13,221 nucleotides of DNA. It comes from an uncultured Succinatimonas sp. (GTDB lineage: Bacteria > Pseudomonadota > Gammaproteobacteria > Enterobacterales > Succinivibrionaceae). How positions within the stretch are numbered: the first letter of the stretch is position 1; the number at the start of each line of letters is the position of its first letter. The position numbers and the translations under genes are program-made. The notes under the pieces were generated by a model. The model ran no database searches, was not told the origin of the DNA, and was given only the letters and a program-made list of their open reading frames with translations. The stretch spans positions 1 through 13,221 of the forward strand of contig URKL01000019.1 of assembly GCA_900548485.1 (NCBI GenBank), written 5' to 3'. Shown one piece after another: positions 1 through 7,576 of this stretch.

Positions 1-36
1 GGAATCCCCTTGCTTTAGCAAGGGGAGGAAGTCAAC
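1..36 (+). mobile_element. Probable right end of an IS200/IS605-group (TnpB-type) element, cut by the window edge
   Basis: A perfect hairpin is visible: CCCCTTGC at 6-13, loop TTTA, GCAAGGGG at 18-25, extended by the pair T5-A26. GGAAGTCAAC follows, up to position 36. From general knowledge, many IS200/IS605 elements that carry only tnpB end in a C-rich hairpin with a CTTTAG-type apex, followed a few bases later by GTCAA(C), just downstream of tnpB. The same sequence forms the 3' scaffold of the TnpB guide RNA (omega RNA), and the flanking host DNA supplies the guide. If so, tnpB lies to the left on the + strand and the element ends at about 35-36. No transposase code is inside the window, so this rests on the hairpin and tail alone. 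A plain terminator is the alternative, but no T-run follows the stem. Confidence 0.5.
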
Positions 37-59
37 TGTAAGAGTATGAGATTGCTCTG

Positions 60-146
60 ATTGTGGTAGTTACCATAATCGAGATAAGAATGCTACAATA
101 AATTTTCGAAACAACCCACCCCCTCCTTTAAAGGAGGGTGTTTTGT
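60..146 (+). ncRNA. tracrRNA-like small RNA (type II-C CRISPR-Cas9 style), candidate
   Basis: The segment 60-101 begins ATTGTGG and contains CGAGATAAGAA, then TGCTACAATAA. Its two ends can pair: ATTGTGG at 60-66 with CTACAAT at 93-99, including one G-U. This is how the anti-repeat of known type II-C tracrRNAs (Neisseria, Pasteurella) reads: ATTGT... CGAAATGAGA... GCTACAATAA. A short segment with TTTTCGAAA (103-111) occupies the nexus position. A strong hairpin follows, CCCTCCTTT/AAAGGAGGG at 121-138, with TTTTGTT after it on the + strand, as expected for the 3' end of a + strand RNA. Because the T-run is on the + strand, the hairpin does not serve zapB well, which ends at 147 on the other strand. 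No cas gene, CRISPR array or second copy of the repeat is visible here, so the assignment is by resemblance only. A different small RNA, or a relic, is possible. Confidence 0.4.
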
Positions 147-147
147 T
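117..147 (+). terminator. Intrinsic terminator ending the tracrRNA-like RNA
   Basis: The stem is CCCTCCTTT (121-129) with AAAGGAGGG (130-138). Further pairing of GTG (138-140) with upstream CAC is possible if the extra C residues bulge. TTTTGTT follows on the + strand. On the minus strand the same stem is followed by GGTTGTTTCG, a poorer T-run, so it can act only weakly as the terminator of the zapB-end transcript. Confidence 0.65.
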
Positions 148-395
148 CACTCTGGAGTACTTAAACTTTTGAGTGTCATTTCAAGACGTTGTCTCCAAGT
201 TTGCATGACTTCTCTTAGGTGTTGATTTTCTTCCCTTAAAGAGACTACTTCTTGGCGTAATTGTTGCAGATCGGCTTCTGATTTTTGTTGAGCATTTTGA
301 GCAAAAATCAATTTTTGGCTTAATTGCTCTGACAGTTGCATAAGCTCGTCTAAATCTGCAAGCAATTTTATTTCACGTTGATTAAGCTTGGCCAT
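147..395 (-). CDS. zapB: Cell division protein ZapB-like coiled coil
   Basis: This is an 82-residue, almost wholly helical protein, very close to the 81 residues of E. coli ZapB. ZapB is a soluble antiparallel coiled coil that binds ZapA and helps organise the Z-ring. The sequence is rich in Leu, Gln and Glu with heptad spacing from about residue 5 to 75. The C-terminal half has ENQHLRE...W.QRL, which parallels the ENNHLKE...GW.ERL stretch of E. coli ZapB. In E. coli, zapB lies in the same cluster as hslVU, separated by menA and rraA; here it directly follows hslU. It starts 2 nt after the hslU stop (TAA-TT-ATG) with no visible Shine-Dalgarno, so translation is probably coupled to hslU. The related small family annotated TIGR02449 is an alternative name; a coiled-coil division factor is likely either way. 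Confidence 0.72.
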   Translation of the reverse strand: MAKLNQREIKLLADLDELMQLSEQLSQKLIFAQNAQQKSEADLQQLRQEVVSLREENQHLREVMQTWRQRLEMTLKSLSTPE

Positions 396-397
396 AA

Positions 398-1720
398 TTA
401 AAGAATATAGCGACTTAAGTCCTCATTTTTTACAAGATCGGCTAAATGAGCGTCAACATAAGAAGCATCAATAGTAATTTGAGCTCCTGGACTATCTGGA
501 GCCTCAAAAGATATATCATCTAAGAGTTTTTCCATTAAGGTATGTAAACGACGCGCTCCAATATTTTCTGTTCGTTCATTAACCTGATATGCATCCTCGG
601 CAATACGTCTTATAGCACTATTATCAAAGGAGATTTTGACATTTTCTGTAGCTAAGAGGTGCTCATATTGAGCGGTGAGGCTATTATGAGGCTCTTTTAA
701 GATCCTTTCAAAATCATCAATTGAAAGAGGGGAGAGCTCTACACGAATAGGCAAACGACCTTGTAGCTCAGGAATCAAATCAGAAGGTTTGGACATTTGG
801 AAAGCACCAGAGGCTATAAATAAAATATGATCGGTTTTTACCATGCCATATTTGGTACTAACGGTAGAGCCTTCGATTAAAGGCAGAAGATCTCGTTGCA
901 CGCCTTGTCTTGAGACATTGCCACGATCTTGTCCTTCTTGGCAAATCTTATCGATCTCATCAATAAAGACAATACCATTGTTTTCTGCTAAGGAAATAGC
1001 CTGAGCTTTGATATCGTCAGGATTTGTAAGTTTACCAGCTTCCTCTTCTGTGATGAGTTTTAATGCTTCAGCAACTTTCATCTTCTTTGAAGATTGACGA
1101 TTGGCACTTAAATTATCAAATAGAGATTGTAATTGATTGTTCATATCTTCCATAGCTGGATTTCCGCCACCTATGATATTAACCATGGGACTTTTATCCT
1201 GAACGATAATTTCAATTTCTTTATTATCAAGCTCTCCTTCACGAAGCTTTTTGCGGAAAAGCTGTCTTGCAGGACTTGCACTTTTTTCTTCAGCAGTAGC
1301 GCTAGGATTAGGAATTAAAGCATCTAAAATACGTTCTTCAGCAGCATCTTCTGCTTTAACACGGTTATGTTTGAAGGCTTCTTCACGGACCATTTTTATG
1401 GATATTTCCATCAATTCGCGAATTATGGACTCAACATCCTTACCTACATAGCCTACCTCTGTATATTTAGTAGCTTCAACCTTTACAAAAGGAGCATGAG
1501 CAAGTTTAGCCAAACGTCTGGCGATTTCGGTTTTACCAACACCTGTAGGGCCTATCATTAAGATATTCTTAGGTACAACTTCAGAGCGCAAATCTTTATC
1601 AAGTTGCATTCTGCGCCAACGGTTACGAAGAGCAATAGCTACAGCTCTTTTTGCACTTTTTTGTCCGATGATATAACGATCAAGTTCGGATACGATTTCA
1701 CGTGGTGTAAGTTCAGTCAT
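398..1720 (-). CDS. hslU: ATP-dependent protease ATPase subunit HslU (ClpY)
   Basis: HslU is the AAA+ unfoldase ring that feeds substrates to HslV in the cytoplasm. The 440 residues compare with 443 in E. coli. The Walker A motif GPTGVGKT lies at residues 57-64, the pore loop GYVG at 90-93, the inserted I domain at about 110-235, and Walker B VFIDEID at 251-257. [10 protein letters not shown] follows, and the sensor-2 arginine motif GARR is at 388-391. The last residues, EDLSRYIL, are the C-terminal tail that docks into HslV pockets and activates it (EDLSRFIL in E. coli). The start is 3 nt after the hslV stop (TAA-ATT-ATG). No purine-rich ribosome-binding site precedes it, which suggests translational coupling. 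All catalytic elements are present, so the identification is certain. Confidence 0.98.
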   Translation of the reverse strand: MTELTPREIVSELDRYIIGQKSAKRAVAIALRNRWRRMQLDKDLRSEVVPKNILMIGPTGVGKTEIARRLAKLAHAPFVKVEATKYTEVGYVGKDVESIIRELMEISIKMVREEAFKHNRVKAEDAAEERILDALIPNPSATAEEKSASPARQLFRKKLREGELDNKEIEIIVQDKSPMVNIIGGGNPAMEDMNNQLQSLFDNLSANRQSSKKMKVAEALKLITEEEAGKLTNPDDIKAQAISLAENNGIVFIDEIDKICQEGQDRGNVSRQGVQRDLLPLIEGSTVSTKYGMVKTDHILFIASGAFQMSKPSDLIPELQGRLPIRVELSPLSIDDFERILKEPHNSLTAQYEHLLATENVKISFDNSAIRRIAEDAYQVNERTENIGARRLHTLMEKLLDDISFEAPDSPGAQITIDASYVDAHLADLVKNEDLSRYIL

Positions 1721-1723
1721 AAT

Positions 1724-2251
1724 TTAATATTCAATAGTTTCAACTATATGATTGCCATTAGTGTATACACAAATATCAGAGGCAATTTTTAAAGATTTTT
1801 TAACAATATCAGCGGCGCTAAGATCAGTATTTTCGTATAGAGCACGAGCTGCTGAGAGCGCATAATTTCCTCCAGAACCAGTTGCTAGGATATCATCATC
1901 CATGCGCACAACATCACCTGTTCCGGTAATTAAGAAAGAAGCATTTTTATCAGCAACTATTAAAATAGCCTCTAATTTTCTTAAAGCACGATCAGAACGC
2001 CATAATTTAGCTAATGTAATACAAGCTCTCTCTAATATACCTTGATGTTCTTCTAATTTTTGTTCAAATAAATCAAGTAAGGTAAAGGCGTCAGCAGTAG
2101 ATCCTGCAAATCCAGCAATGACGCGATTATGGAACACTTTTCTAACTTTAATGGCGTTGCCTTTTAAAATGGTGCTCTGTCCTAAGGTAACTTGTCCATC
2201 ACCGCCTACAGCGACGACATTGTTACGTCTTACAGATACTATGGTGGTCAT
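1724..2251 (-). CDS. hslV: ATP-dependent protease peptidase subunit HslV (ClpQ)
   Basis: HslV is the proteasome-like threonine peptidase that forms a double hexamer capped by HslU. The protein has 175 residues, against 176 in E. coli. It begins MTTIVSVRR; removal of Met exposes the catalytic N-terminal Thr. GGDGQVTLG and the later [15 protein letters not shown] stretch are family signatures. The start is supported by AGGAG six bases upstream of the ATG, overlapping the ftsN stop codon region. hslU follows 3 nt downstream, in the usual hslVU operon order. A sigma-32-like promoter can be proposed about 30 nt upstream, inside the end of ftsN, matching the heat-shock control known for hslVU in E. 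coli. Confidence 0.98.
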   Translation of the reverse strand: MTTIVSVRRNNVVAVGGDGQVTLGQSTILKGNAIKVRKVFHNRVIAGFAGSTADAFTLLDLFEQKLEEHQGILERACITLAKLWRSDRALRKLEAILIVADKNASFLITGTGDVVRMDDDILATGSGGNYALSAARALYENTDLSAADIVKKSLKIASDICVYTNGNHIVETIEY

Positions 2252-2260
2252 TTATTGCTC

Positions 2261-3055
2261 CTAAAAATTAGCTATTAAGCAAGATGGAGTATAAGGGTTT
2301 AACTTAAGGTTAGAAGCTAAAACTTTAGCTTCATGGTGTTTAAAAAATGGACCGATTTTTAAATAGAAGTCATTTTTATATGGTAGAACTTGTGTTTTGT
2401 CGTAAATAATCTTAGGTAATTTGTTTTTTAAACTTTTAGCTAAAATTTCAAAACTAAAATTACCACAATAAATATAATTTTCGGGTAAATATTGAATATT
2501 TTCTTTAGTATAGGCAATATTTACCGGTCGCAAATTAGGAAAAAAATCCACTTCTATCAATGAACTAAAATCGATTGGATTAGCTATATATTCTAACTTT
2601 GAAAAGCTCTTTGCAAGTTTTTGAGGGTCAAAAGTAGCAGGAAGAGTCAGTCCTAGATCTTTTTCAAAAGGTTGAGGCCTATTGTGAAAGGTTAAATTAA
2701 GCTTACTATTTGAATAAAGTTCATAATTATGAAGACTATTTTTTGAGGTAAGATGGTTTAAATCTGGGAGGGAAAAATACTCGCTTTCTTGAGAAATAAT
2801 CTTCACGTGGTCTTGAAAATAAGGATACCCACATATAGTCATTACCGTCGCTATGCATAATGTCAGAATACTGATTCTCATGGCTATAAGACGACGGCGT
2901 TGACGTTCTAAAGCGAGAGTTAAAGCTTTAGAAGGAATTAATCTTTGTAAATATCTAAGCAAAATTTGCTTAGGCTCAAACTTAGTTAACATTGAAAAAA
3001 TTTCTAATCCAAATTTAAGTAAACGTTGTTTGATTACAAAGATTAAAAAATACAC
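2261..3055 (-). CDS. ftsN: Divergent cell division protein FtsN (SPOR domain)
   Basis: This is a bitopic inner-membrane division protein. There is a basic cytoplasmic stretch (RQRRR at about 51-55), one membrane segment at about 59-77, a periplasmic linker and a C-terminal SPOR domain at about 192-262, which binds denuded septal peptidoglycan. The SPOR domain has YIYCGNF and FYLKIGPF. The Cys pair 197/259 sits where E. coli FtsN has its disulfide (QCGSF ... NCIRL). Position between argS and hslV, as in many gammaproteobacteria, supports the call. The start is GTG at 3055, overlapping the argS stop by one base, with GGAG eight bases upstream. An internal Met at residue 22 is an alternative start that would remove an odd hydrophobic N-terminus. 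The protein has 264 residues against 319 in E. coli; the linker is shorter and outside SPOR it is hardly conserved. Confidence 0.83.
   Translation of the reverse strand: MYFLIFVIKQRLLKFGLEIFSMLTKFEPKQILLRYLQRLIPSKALTLALERQRRRLIAMRISILTLCIATVMTICGYPYFQDHVKIISQESEYFSLPDLNHLTSKNSLHNYELYSNSKLNLTFHNRPQPFEKDLGLTLPATFDPQKLAKSFSKLEYIANPIDFSSLIEVDFFPNLRPVNIAYTKENIQYLPENYIYCGNFSFEILAKSLKNKLPKIIYDKTQVLPYKNDFYLKIGPFFKHHEAKVLASNLKLNPYTPSCLIANF
2282..2308 (-). promoter_or_regulatory. Possible sigma-32 (heat-shock) promoter for hslVU
   Basis: On the minus strand, CTTAAGT (2308-2302) is separated by 12 nt from CTCCATCT (2289-2282). The second element matches the heat-shock -10 consensus CCCCATnT at all but one defined base; the first matches CTTGAAA only in part. 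The expected start of transcription is about 25 nt before the hslV ATG. E. coli hslVU is a known sigma-32 target. This is a motif match inside the ftsN coding sequence, so it is tentative. Confidence 0.35.
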
Positions 3056-4794
3056 TACATTTGCTCCATGACATTGATGCCTAAGAGCTCTAAGCCCTGT
3101 TTAAGCACCTTTGAGGTCAAATCACATAAAGCTAAGCGACTTCTTTGAATGTCCTCAGGAACCTCATCTTTAAGTACCGGACAATGCTCATAAAAGCGCA
3201 TGAACAGATTTGATAACTCATAAATATAATTACATAAAAGATTAGGTAAGCTTTTTGAACCTACACTTTCTACAACCTCTGGGAAAGCCAACAATTTGCC
3301 CGCTAATTCTTCTTCGGTTGTATCGCTGATAATAATATTACCAGGGAGTAATTTAGCCTTTCTAAAAATAGAGCGTATTCTGCTATAGGCATATTGTAGA
3401 TATGGAGCGGTATTACCTTCAAAAGACAGCATTAAATCCCAGTCAAAGATATAATCTGTATTACGATTTTTGGAAAGATCTGCATATTTAACTGCTCCAA
3501 TAGCGATATTATGGATCACTTGCTGACGAATCTTGCCCTCAAGAGGTGAATTGCGCTCATCAAGCATTTTAGAGACTCGATTTTCAGCTTCATTTAATAG
3601 ATCTCTGAGTTTTACAGTATCTCCACTTCTTGTTTTAAATGGTTTTCCATCTTTACCTAACATCATTCCAAAAGGACAATGTTCTAATTTTACGCTTTCA
3701 GGAGCATAACCAGCTTTACGACAAATTGCCCAAGTAACTTCATGATGTTGTTGTTGTCTTGAGTCGGTGAAATAAAGAATACGATCAGCGTGGAGATCTT
3801 CTACACGATATTTAATGCAAGCAATATCGGTTGTTGTATATAAATAACCGCCGTCACTCTTGCGAATAATATTGCCTAAAGGTAAACCTTCTTGGTTTTT
3901 AAATTGAGGTAGGTAAACAACGATAGCACCATTATCTTCAACAGCAATTTTTCTATCTATGAGATCCTGAACAATTACCGGCAACATGGCGTTATAAAAG
4001 CTTTCACCCATAATATCTTTGTCAGTTAAAGTAACATCAAGACGATCATATAGTTTTTGATTTTGTTCCATGGTCATATTGACCAATTTTTTCCACATTT
4101 CGCGGCAATATACATCGCCGCCTTGGAGTTTAACTACATAATTTCTGGCTTTTTCGGCAAAGACAGGATCTTCGTCATAGCATTTTTTAGCCATGCGATA
4201 GAAGGCTTCAAAATCGCTTAAATCCAAGCCAGAACCTTGTTCATTTTCTGTTTTTTCAAGATAAGCGATGAGCATGCCAAACTGTGTTCCCCAGTCACCG
4301 ATATGATTTGCTCTGATAACATTATTACCCAAAAACTCTAAAACCCTTACACAAGCATCACCAATAACTGTAGAACGTATATGATGAACAGCCATTTCTT
4401 TGGCTACATTAGGAGCTGAATAGTCGACTACAACAGTGCCTTGATGGTTACTGTTTTTTACTCCTAAACGAGGATCTGCGGCCATTTGTTCTAGGTTTTT
4501 AGCTATAAAGGCTTGGTTGACAAAAAAGTTAATAAAGCCTGGACCGGCAATCTCAACACGAGCTATTCTTTCGTCAGCGGGCAGATTGTCGATTAAAACT
4601 TGGGCAACATCGCGAGGGGCTTTTTTGAGACTTTTAGCTAAGATCATTGCTGCATTACAAGCAAAATCTCCGTGAGAGCGATCTTTACAACGCTCAATTT
4701 TGATTTTGCTTAAAAGTGCTGTATCAATGGATTGTTCGGTGTTAATAGCATTGACACTTTGACAGATAAGATCGTTGATATGCTGTTTCATCAT
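3055..4794 (-). CDS. argS: Arginyl-tRNA synthetase
   Basis: This class I synthetase charges tRNA-Arg in the cytoplasm. The 579 residues match the 577 of E. coli. An N-terminal Add1-type tRNA-binding domain covers about residues 1-110. The catalytic core has [11 protein letters not shown] followed by the HIGH-type signature at 135-138, which here reads AVHH instead of HVGH, then [18 protein letters not shown]. The region [22 protein letters not shown] corresponds to the degenerate KMSK area of ArgRS. The helical anticodon-binding (DALR) domain ends in [17 protein letters not shown] lies 3 nt before the first ATG and 6 nt before the second, so Met2 may be the true start. The 99-nt gap to priA contains a small AACCG/CGGTT hairpin (4807-4823) just ahead of the ribosome-binding site. 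The stop overlaps the ftsN GTG by one base. Confidence 0.97.
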   Translation of the reverse strand: MMKQHINDLICQSVNAINTEQSIDTALLSKIKIERCKDRSHGDFACNAAMILAKSLKKAPRDVAQVLIDNLPADERIARVEIAGPGFINFFVNQAFIAKNLEQMAADPRLGVKNSNHQGTVVVDYSAPNVAKEMAVHHIRSTVIGDACVRVLEFLGNNVIRANHIGDWGTQFGMLIAYLEKTENEQGSGLDLSDFEAFYRMAKKCYDEDPVFAEKARNYVVKLQGGDVYCREMWKKLVNMTMEQNQKLYDRLDVTLTDKDIMGESFYNAMLPVIVQDLIDRKIAVEDNGAIVVYLPQFKNQEGLPLGNIIRKSDGGYLYTTTDIACIKYRVEDLHADRILYFTDSRQQQHHEVTWAICRKAGYAPESVKLEHCPFGMMLGKDGKPFKTRSGDTVKLRDLLNEAENRVSKMLDERNSPLEGKIRQQVIHNIAIGAVKYADLSKNRNTDYIFDWDLMLSFEGNTAPYLQYAYSRIRSIFRKAKLLPGNIIISDTTEEELAGKLLAFPEVVESVGSKSLPNLLCNYIYELSNLFMRFYEHCPVLKDEVPEDIQRSRLALCDLTSKVLKQGLELLGINVMEQM

Positions 4795-4893
4795 TTTCTC
4801 CGCAAAAACCGCATGTAACGGTTATGATTCCAAACTGACAGGTTTAGGATGAATTTTAAATAAATTTGTAAAAGATAACACAAACACCAGAGA

Positions 4894-7119
4894 TCAGTAC
4901 ATCATTAGAGGATCTACTTCTATTGCAAAACGTGTGTCAGAGGTGAGATTCATGTTATTTACGATATCTGTAACCATATCTAAAAAATTAGACAATGTTT
5001 TGCGATCCGTAGCATTGACTAGGATATGGAAGTGATAACGATTTTGCCTTTTTTCCATTTTATCAGAGAGAACATGACTTAATTTTAGATTTGCATAATT
5101 ATTAACTTCTTTGTTAAGTCGAGAGTGTAAATCTATTAAAAAGGCATGAGCTTTAGCTCGATTTAAGCTATTTGCTAATAAAAAAGACATAAAAGTACTA
5201 GGAGGTAATTGTCTTTGTTCACGTTCTAATAAAAGATATTGTGCAATTTCCCAATAATTAATATTTGGGGTTATTAGTTTATTTATAAGTTCGTCATCGG
5301 GATAATGGGTTTGTATAAAAACTTCTCCTTTTTTATGTGCACGACCTGCGCGACCTGAGACTTGTAGTAATAGTTGCGAACATTCCTCACGTGAACGAAA
5401 ATCGTCTGAGAATAGGCATGAATCCATATCAAGGATGCCAGCTAAGGTCACATCCGGGAAATCATGACCTTTAGCTATCATTTGTGTACCTAAAAGAATA
5501 AGACTTTTTTTATTTTTAAAACGCTCTAAATGATCTTCAAGTTCAGTTTTGTTTTTAACAGTATCTCTATCGATACGTTCAATTCCTACATCAGGATAAC
5601 GAAGCCGTAAAAAAGCTTCTACTTGTTCAGTTCCATAACCAGTCTCTAAAAGAGCCGAGTTTTTATGACATTTAGGACAAACTTTAGGTAGAGAAGTAAT
5701 ATATTCACATATATGGCATTTTAGGGATTGATCGTGTTTATGAACAGTTAAAGGATTGTCACAATGAGGACAGGAAAAAATGTGTCCACAATTATGGCAG
5801 ATTAAATTACGAGCATAGCCTCGACGATTTAAAAACAATAGTACCTGATTGCCTTTAACCGTTTCCTCGCCAATTTTATTTTCTAAACTATAACAAATTC
5901 CTGCTTTGAGCCCATAGCTTAGAGGTTCTTGCTTTAAATCTATAATATTGATTTTAGGGGAGTGTGCTCCGCCGGCTCGTATGGATAAATTTAGGAGTTG
6001 ATAATTTTCCTTTTGATAATTAGCAATAGTTTCGAGACTCGGTGTAGCTGAACCTAAAATAATGGGGCAGTTACATAATTGAGCGCGGATTATAGCTAAG
6101 ACTTTAGCATGATAGCGAAAGCCATCAGTTTGCCTAAATGAATTATCATGTTCTTCATCTAAAATAATTAGACCTAAATTTTTAATTGGTGTAAAAAGTG
6201 CAGTTCGCGTGCCTATAAGAATGGCCGAGTTGGACTGGTACATGTCAATATAGGCATCAAGTCGTTCTCTATCAGATAATTGCGAATGCATAGAGGAAAT
6301 AGGCACTTTAAAGCGATTGTAGAAACGATTAAATGTTTGTGGCGTGAGAGCAATTTCTGGCACTAAAACTAATACAGCTTGTCCTCTTTTGAGGACGCTT
6401 TCAATAACTTGTAGATAAACCTCGGTTTTCCCCGAGCCTGTAATGCCATTGAGGATAAAAGTACGAAATTTTTGGCAAGTACTTATAGTATCAATAGCAA
6501 GTTGTTGTTGTTCATTCGGTTCTAAAGGTTTTTCGTTGAGAATATCCTTTTCTAAAGTCCAAGGATATTTTTTTTCTTTAAGATCAACTTTTTCTATTAA
6601 ACCTTTTTTGATAAGAGCATTTTCACAGCTTGAACTAATGCCCATTTCGCGAATTTGACGTCTTTGAAAAGCTTGTTTATGTAAATATGCAAGTAACTCT
6701 TTTTGTTTTGGTGATTTTAAAGTTTTACTATCAAAAGTTTTGCCTTTTTCGGTTAGTTTTAATCCAGGAATTTCTTCATAAGTGCATTTTTTGCCATCTC
6801 TAAGAAGTTTTGGCAATGCATTTAAATAGCATTGACCTATAGGATAATGATAGTAACGTGATCCAAAATCAATCATAGACATAACGTCGGATGGAATTAG
6901 ACCTTCGTCTAAAATAGCGCAAGTTTTTATATGGCTAAGATTTGGCTGAGTATTTAGTATCTTAGTTATGATACCTATGGTTTTAGAGCCAGCAAAATTA
7001 ATAAGTGCCCTAGAACCTATAAGGTTATTAGGGGTAGATATTTGTACTTTGTATGTAAATTCTTGCCACAAAGGACGGTTTATTGCTACTGCTACAAAAC
7101 AGAAAGACGGCTCATTCAT
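4894..7119 (-). CDS. priA: Primosomal replication-restart helicase PriA
   Basis: PriA is the 3'-5' superfamily 2 helicase that binds abandoned forks and reloads DnaB. It has 741 residues (E. coli 732). The N-terminal DNA-binding domain contains FTYKV...GSRALINF. Walker A GITGSGKT is at 225-232 and the DEEH box at 321-324. GSATPS is at 356-361. The helicase lobe is interrupted by the zinc-binding region with eight Cys at 441, 444, 450, 453, 468, 471, 481 and 484. GTQMIAKGHDFPDV starts at about 544, and QVSGRAGR is at about 586-593. All motifs are intact. It is divergent from rpmE, as in E. coli. No Shine-Dalgarno precedes the ATG; an in-frame stop lies just upstream, so a longer start is excluded, and an extended -10 element sits close enough for a leaderless or near-leaderless mRNA. 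Confidence 0.97.
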   Translation of the reverse strand: MNEPSFCFVAVAINRPLWQEFTYKVQISTPNNLIGSRALINFAGSKTIGIITKILNTQPNLSHIKTCAILDEGLIPSDVMSMIDFGSRYYHYPIGQCYLNALPKLLRDGKKCTYEEIPGLKLTEKGKTFDSKTLKSPKQKELLAYLHKQAFQRRQIREMGISSSCENALIKKGLIEKVDLKEKKYPWTLEKDILNEKPLEPNEQQQLAIDTISTCQKFRTFILNGITGSGKTEVYLQVIESVLKRGQAVLVLVPEIALTPQTFNRFYNRFKVPISSMHSQLSDRERLDAYIDMYQSNSAILIGTRTALFTPIKNLGLIILDEEHDNSFRQTDGFRYHAKVLAIIRAQLCNCPIILGSATPSLETIANYQKENYQLLNLSIRAGGAHSPKINIIDLKQEPLSYGLKAGICYSLENKIGEETVKGNQVLLFLNRRGYARNLICHNCGHIFSCPHCDNPLTVHKHDQSLKCHICEYITSLPKVCPKCHKNSALLETGYGTEQVEAFLRLRYPDVGIERIDRDTVKNKTELEDHLERFKNKKSLILLGTQMIAKGHDFPDVTLAGILDMDSCLFSDDFRSREECSQLLLQVSGRAGRAHKKGEVFIQTHYPDDELINKLITPNINYWEIAQYLLLEREQRQLPPSTFMSFLLANSLNRAKAHAFLIDLHSRLNKEVNNYANLKLSHVLSDKMEKRQNRYHFHILVNATDRKTLSNFLDMVTDIVNNMNLTSDTRFAIEVDPLMMY

Positions 7120-7125
7120 AGGTGT

Positions 7126-7134
7126 ATTTTAGCA
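7126..7134 (-). promoter_or_regulatory. Extended -10 promoter candidate for priA
   Basis: The minus strand reads TGCTAAAAT, an extended -10 (TGnTAAAAT), ending 6 nt before the priA ATG. No good -35 is seen at 16-18 nt. Transcription starting the usual 6-7 nt downstream would begin at or next to the A of the start codon, which would explain the missing ribosome-binding site. Confidence 0.4.
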
Positions 7135-7217
7135 TTAAAAAGAAGAATCTAAGCTTTGAGCAAAAGTTAAAGCATATCTATAGTATATATTTAATTATTT
7201 ATTAGTATTTTTGCTCT

Positions 7218-7226
7218 TGATATAAT
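7218..7226 (+). promoter_or_regulatory. Extended -10 promoter of rpmE
   Basis: TGATATAAT is a perfect extended -10 element (TGnTATAAT). At the expected -35 distance there is only TTTATT, which is poor, so the promoter would depend on the extended -10. Transcription should begin near 7233, giving a leader of about 97 nt. Divergent to the priA promoter. Confidence 0.6.
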
Positions 7227-7232
7227 GACTTT

Positions 7233-7329
7233 TATGCATTAATATATGCGCACCCTTTTTTCCATATTATGCGTGTGGTATTCGGCGCAGTTTTGCGGCT
7301 GAAAGCGCGACACGTAAATTGAGGTTATC
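7233..7329 (+). promoter_or_regulatory. Structured 5' leader of rpmE
   Basis: The leader predicted from the promoter is long for a 74-codon gene and suddenly G+C richer than its surroundings. CGTGT (7272-7276) can pair with ACACG (7310-7314), closing a domain that contains the hairpin CGCA-GTTT-TGCG (7286-7297) and a small GCT-GAA-AGC hairpin (7298-7306). An alternative pairing of GCGC 7285-7288 with GCGC 7305-7308 would compete with these. The domain ends about 15 nt before the ATG, close to the GAGG ribosome-binding site. Autogenous control of rpmE by bL31 through its leader is reported in E. coli; whether this leader does the same is inference. Confidence 0.45.
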
Positions 7330-7554
7330 ATGAAAGAAAATATTCATCCTCAGTACGAGGAAGTAAATGTACGTTGCTCTTGTGGCAATACCTTCAAGAT
7401 CCGTACTACTGCAGGTCACGATTTATCTTTAGACGTTTGCTCTAAGTGCCATCCGTTCTTCACCGGTAAGCAGAAGATTGTTGACACTGGCGGACGTGTT
7501 GAGGCCTTTAAGAAGCGTTTTGGCGGTATCTCTGCTTTCGCTATCAAGCACTAA
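7330..7554 (+). CDS. rpmE: 50S ribosomal protein L31 (bL31), zinc-binding form
   Basis: A 74-residue ribosomal protein of the central protuberance that bridges the subunits. The Cys residues 16, 18, 37 and 40 (CSC and CSKC) show this is the zinc-binding C+ form rather than the zinc-free ykgM type. The start [12 protein letters not shown] and the block [20 protein letters not shown] are diagnostic. GAGG lies five bases before the ATG. Codon choice looks more optimised than in the neighbours, as expected for a ribosomal gene. It is divergent from priA, as in E. coli, and is followed by its own terminator-like hairpin. Confidence 0.98.
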   Translation: MKENIHPQYEEVNVRCSCGNTFKIRTTAGHDLSLDVCSKCHPFFTGKQKIVDTGGRVEAFKKRFGGISAFAIKH

Positions 7555-7576
7555 TAAAGACCGAAGTTATAAAGTT

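Noticed and set aside
30..101. CRISPR array with one repeat at 60-99
   Set aside because: Only one copy is seen and no second repeat or spacer occurs in the window; a tracrRNA anti-repeat explains it better.
1133..1792. Four plus-strand ORFs of 61-66 codons over hslU and hslV
   Set aside because: They lie in other frames of strongly conserved genes and show no recognisable motifs or start signals.
7211..7216. TTGCTC as the -35 of the rpmE promoter
   Set aside because: It lies only 4 nt from the TATAAT, far too close for a -35.
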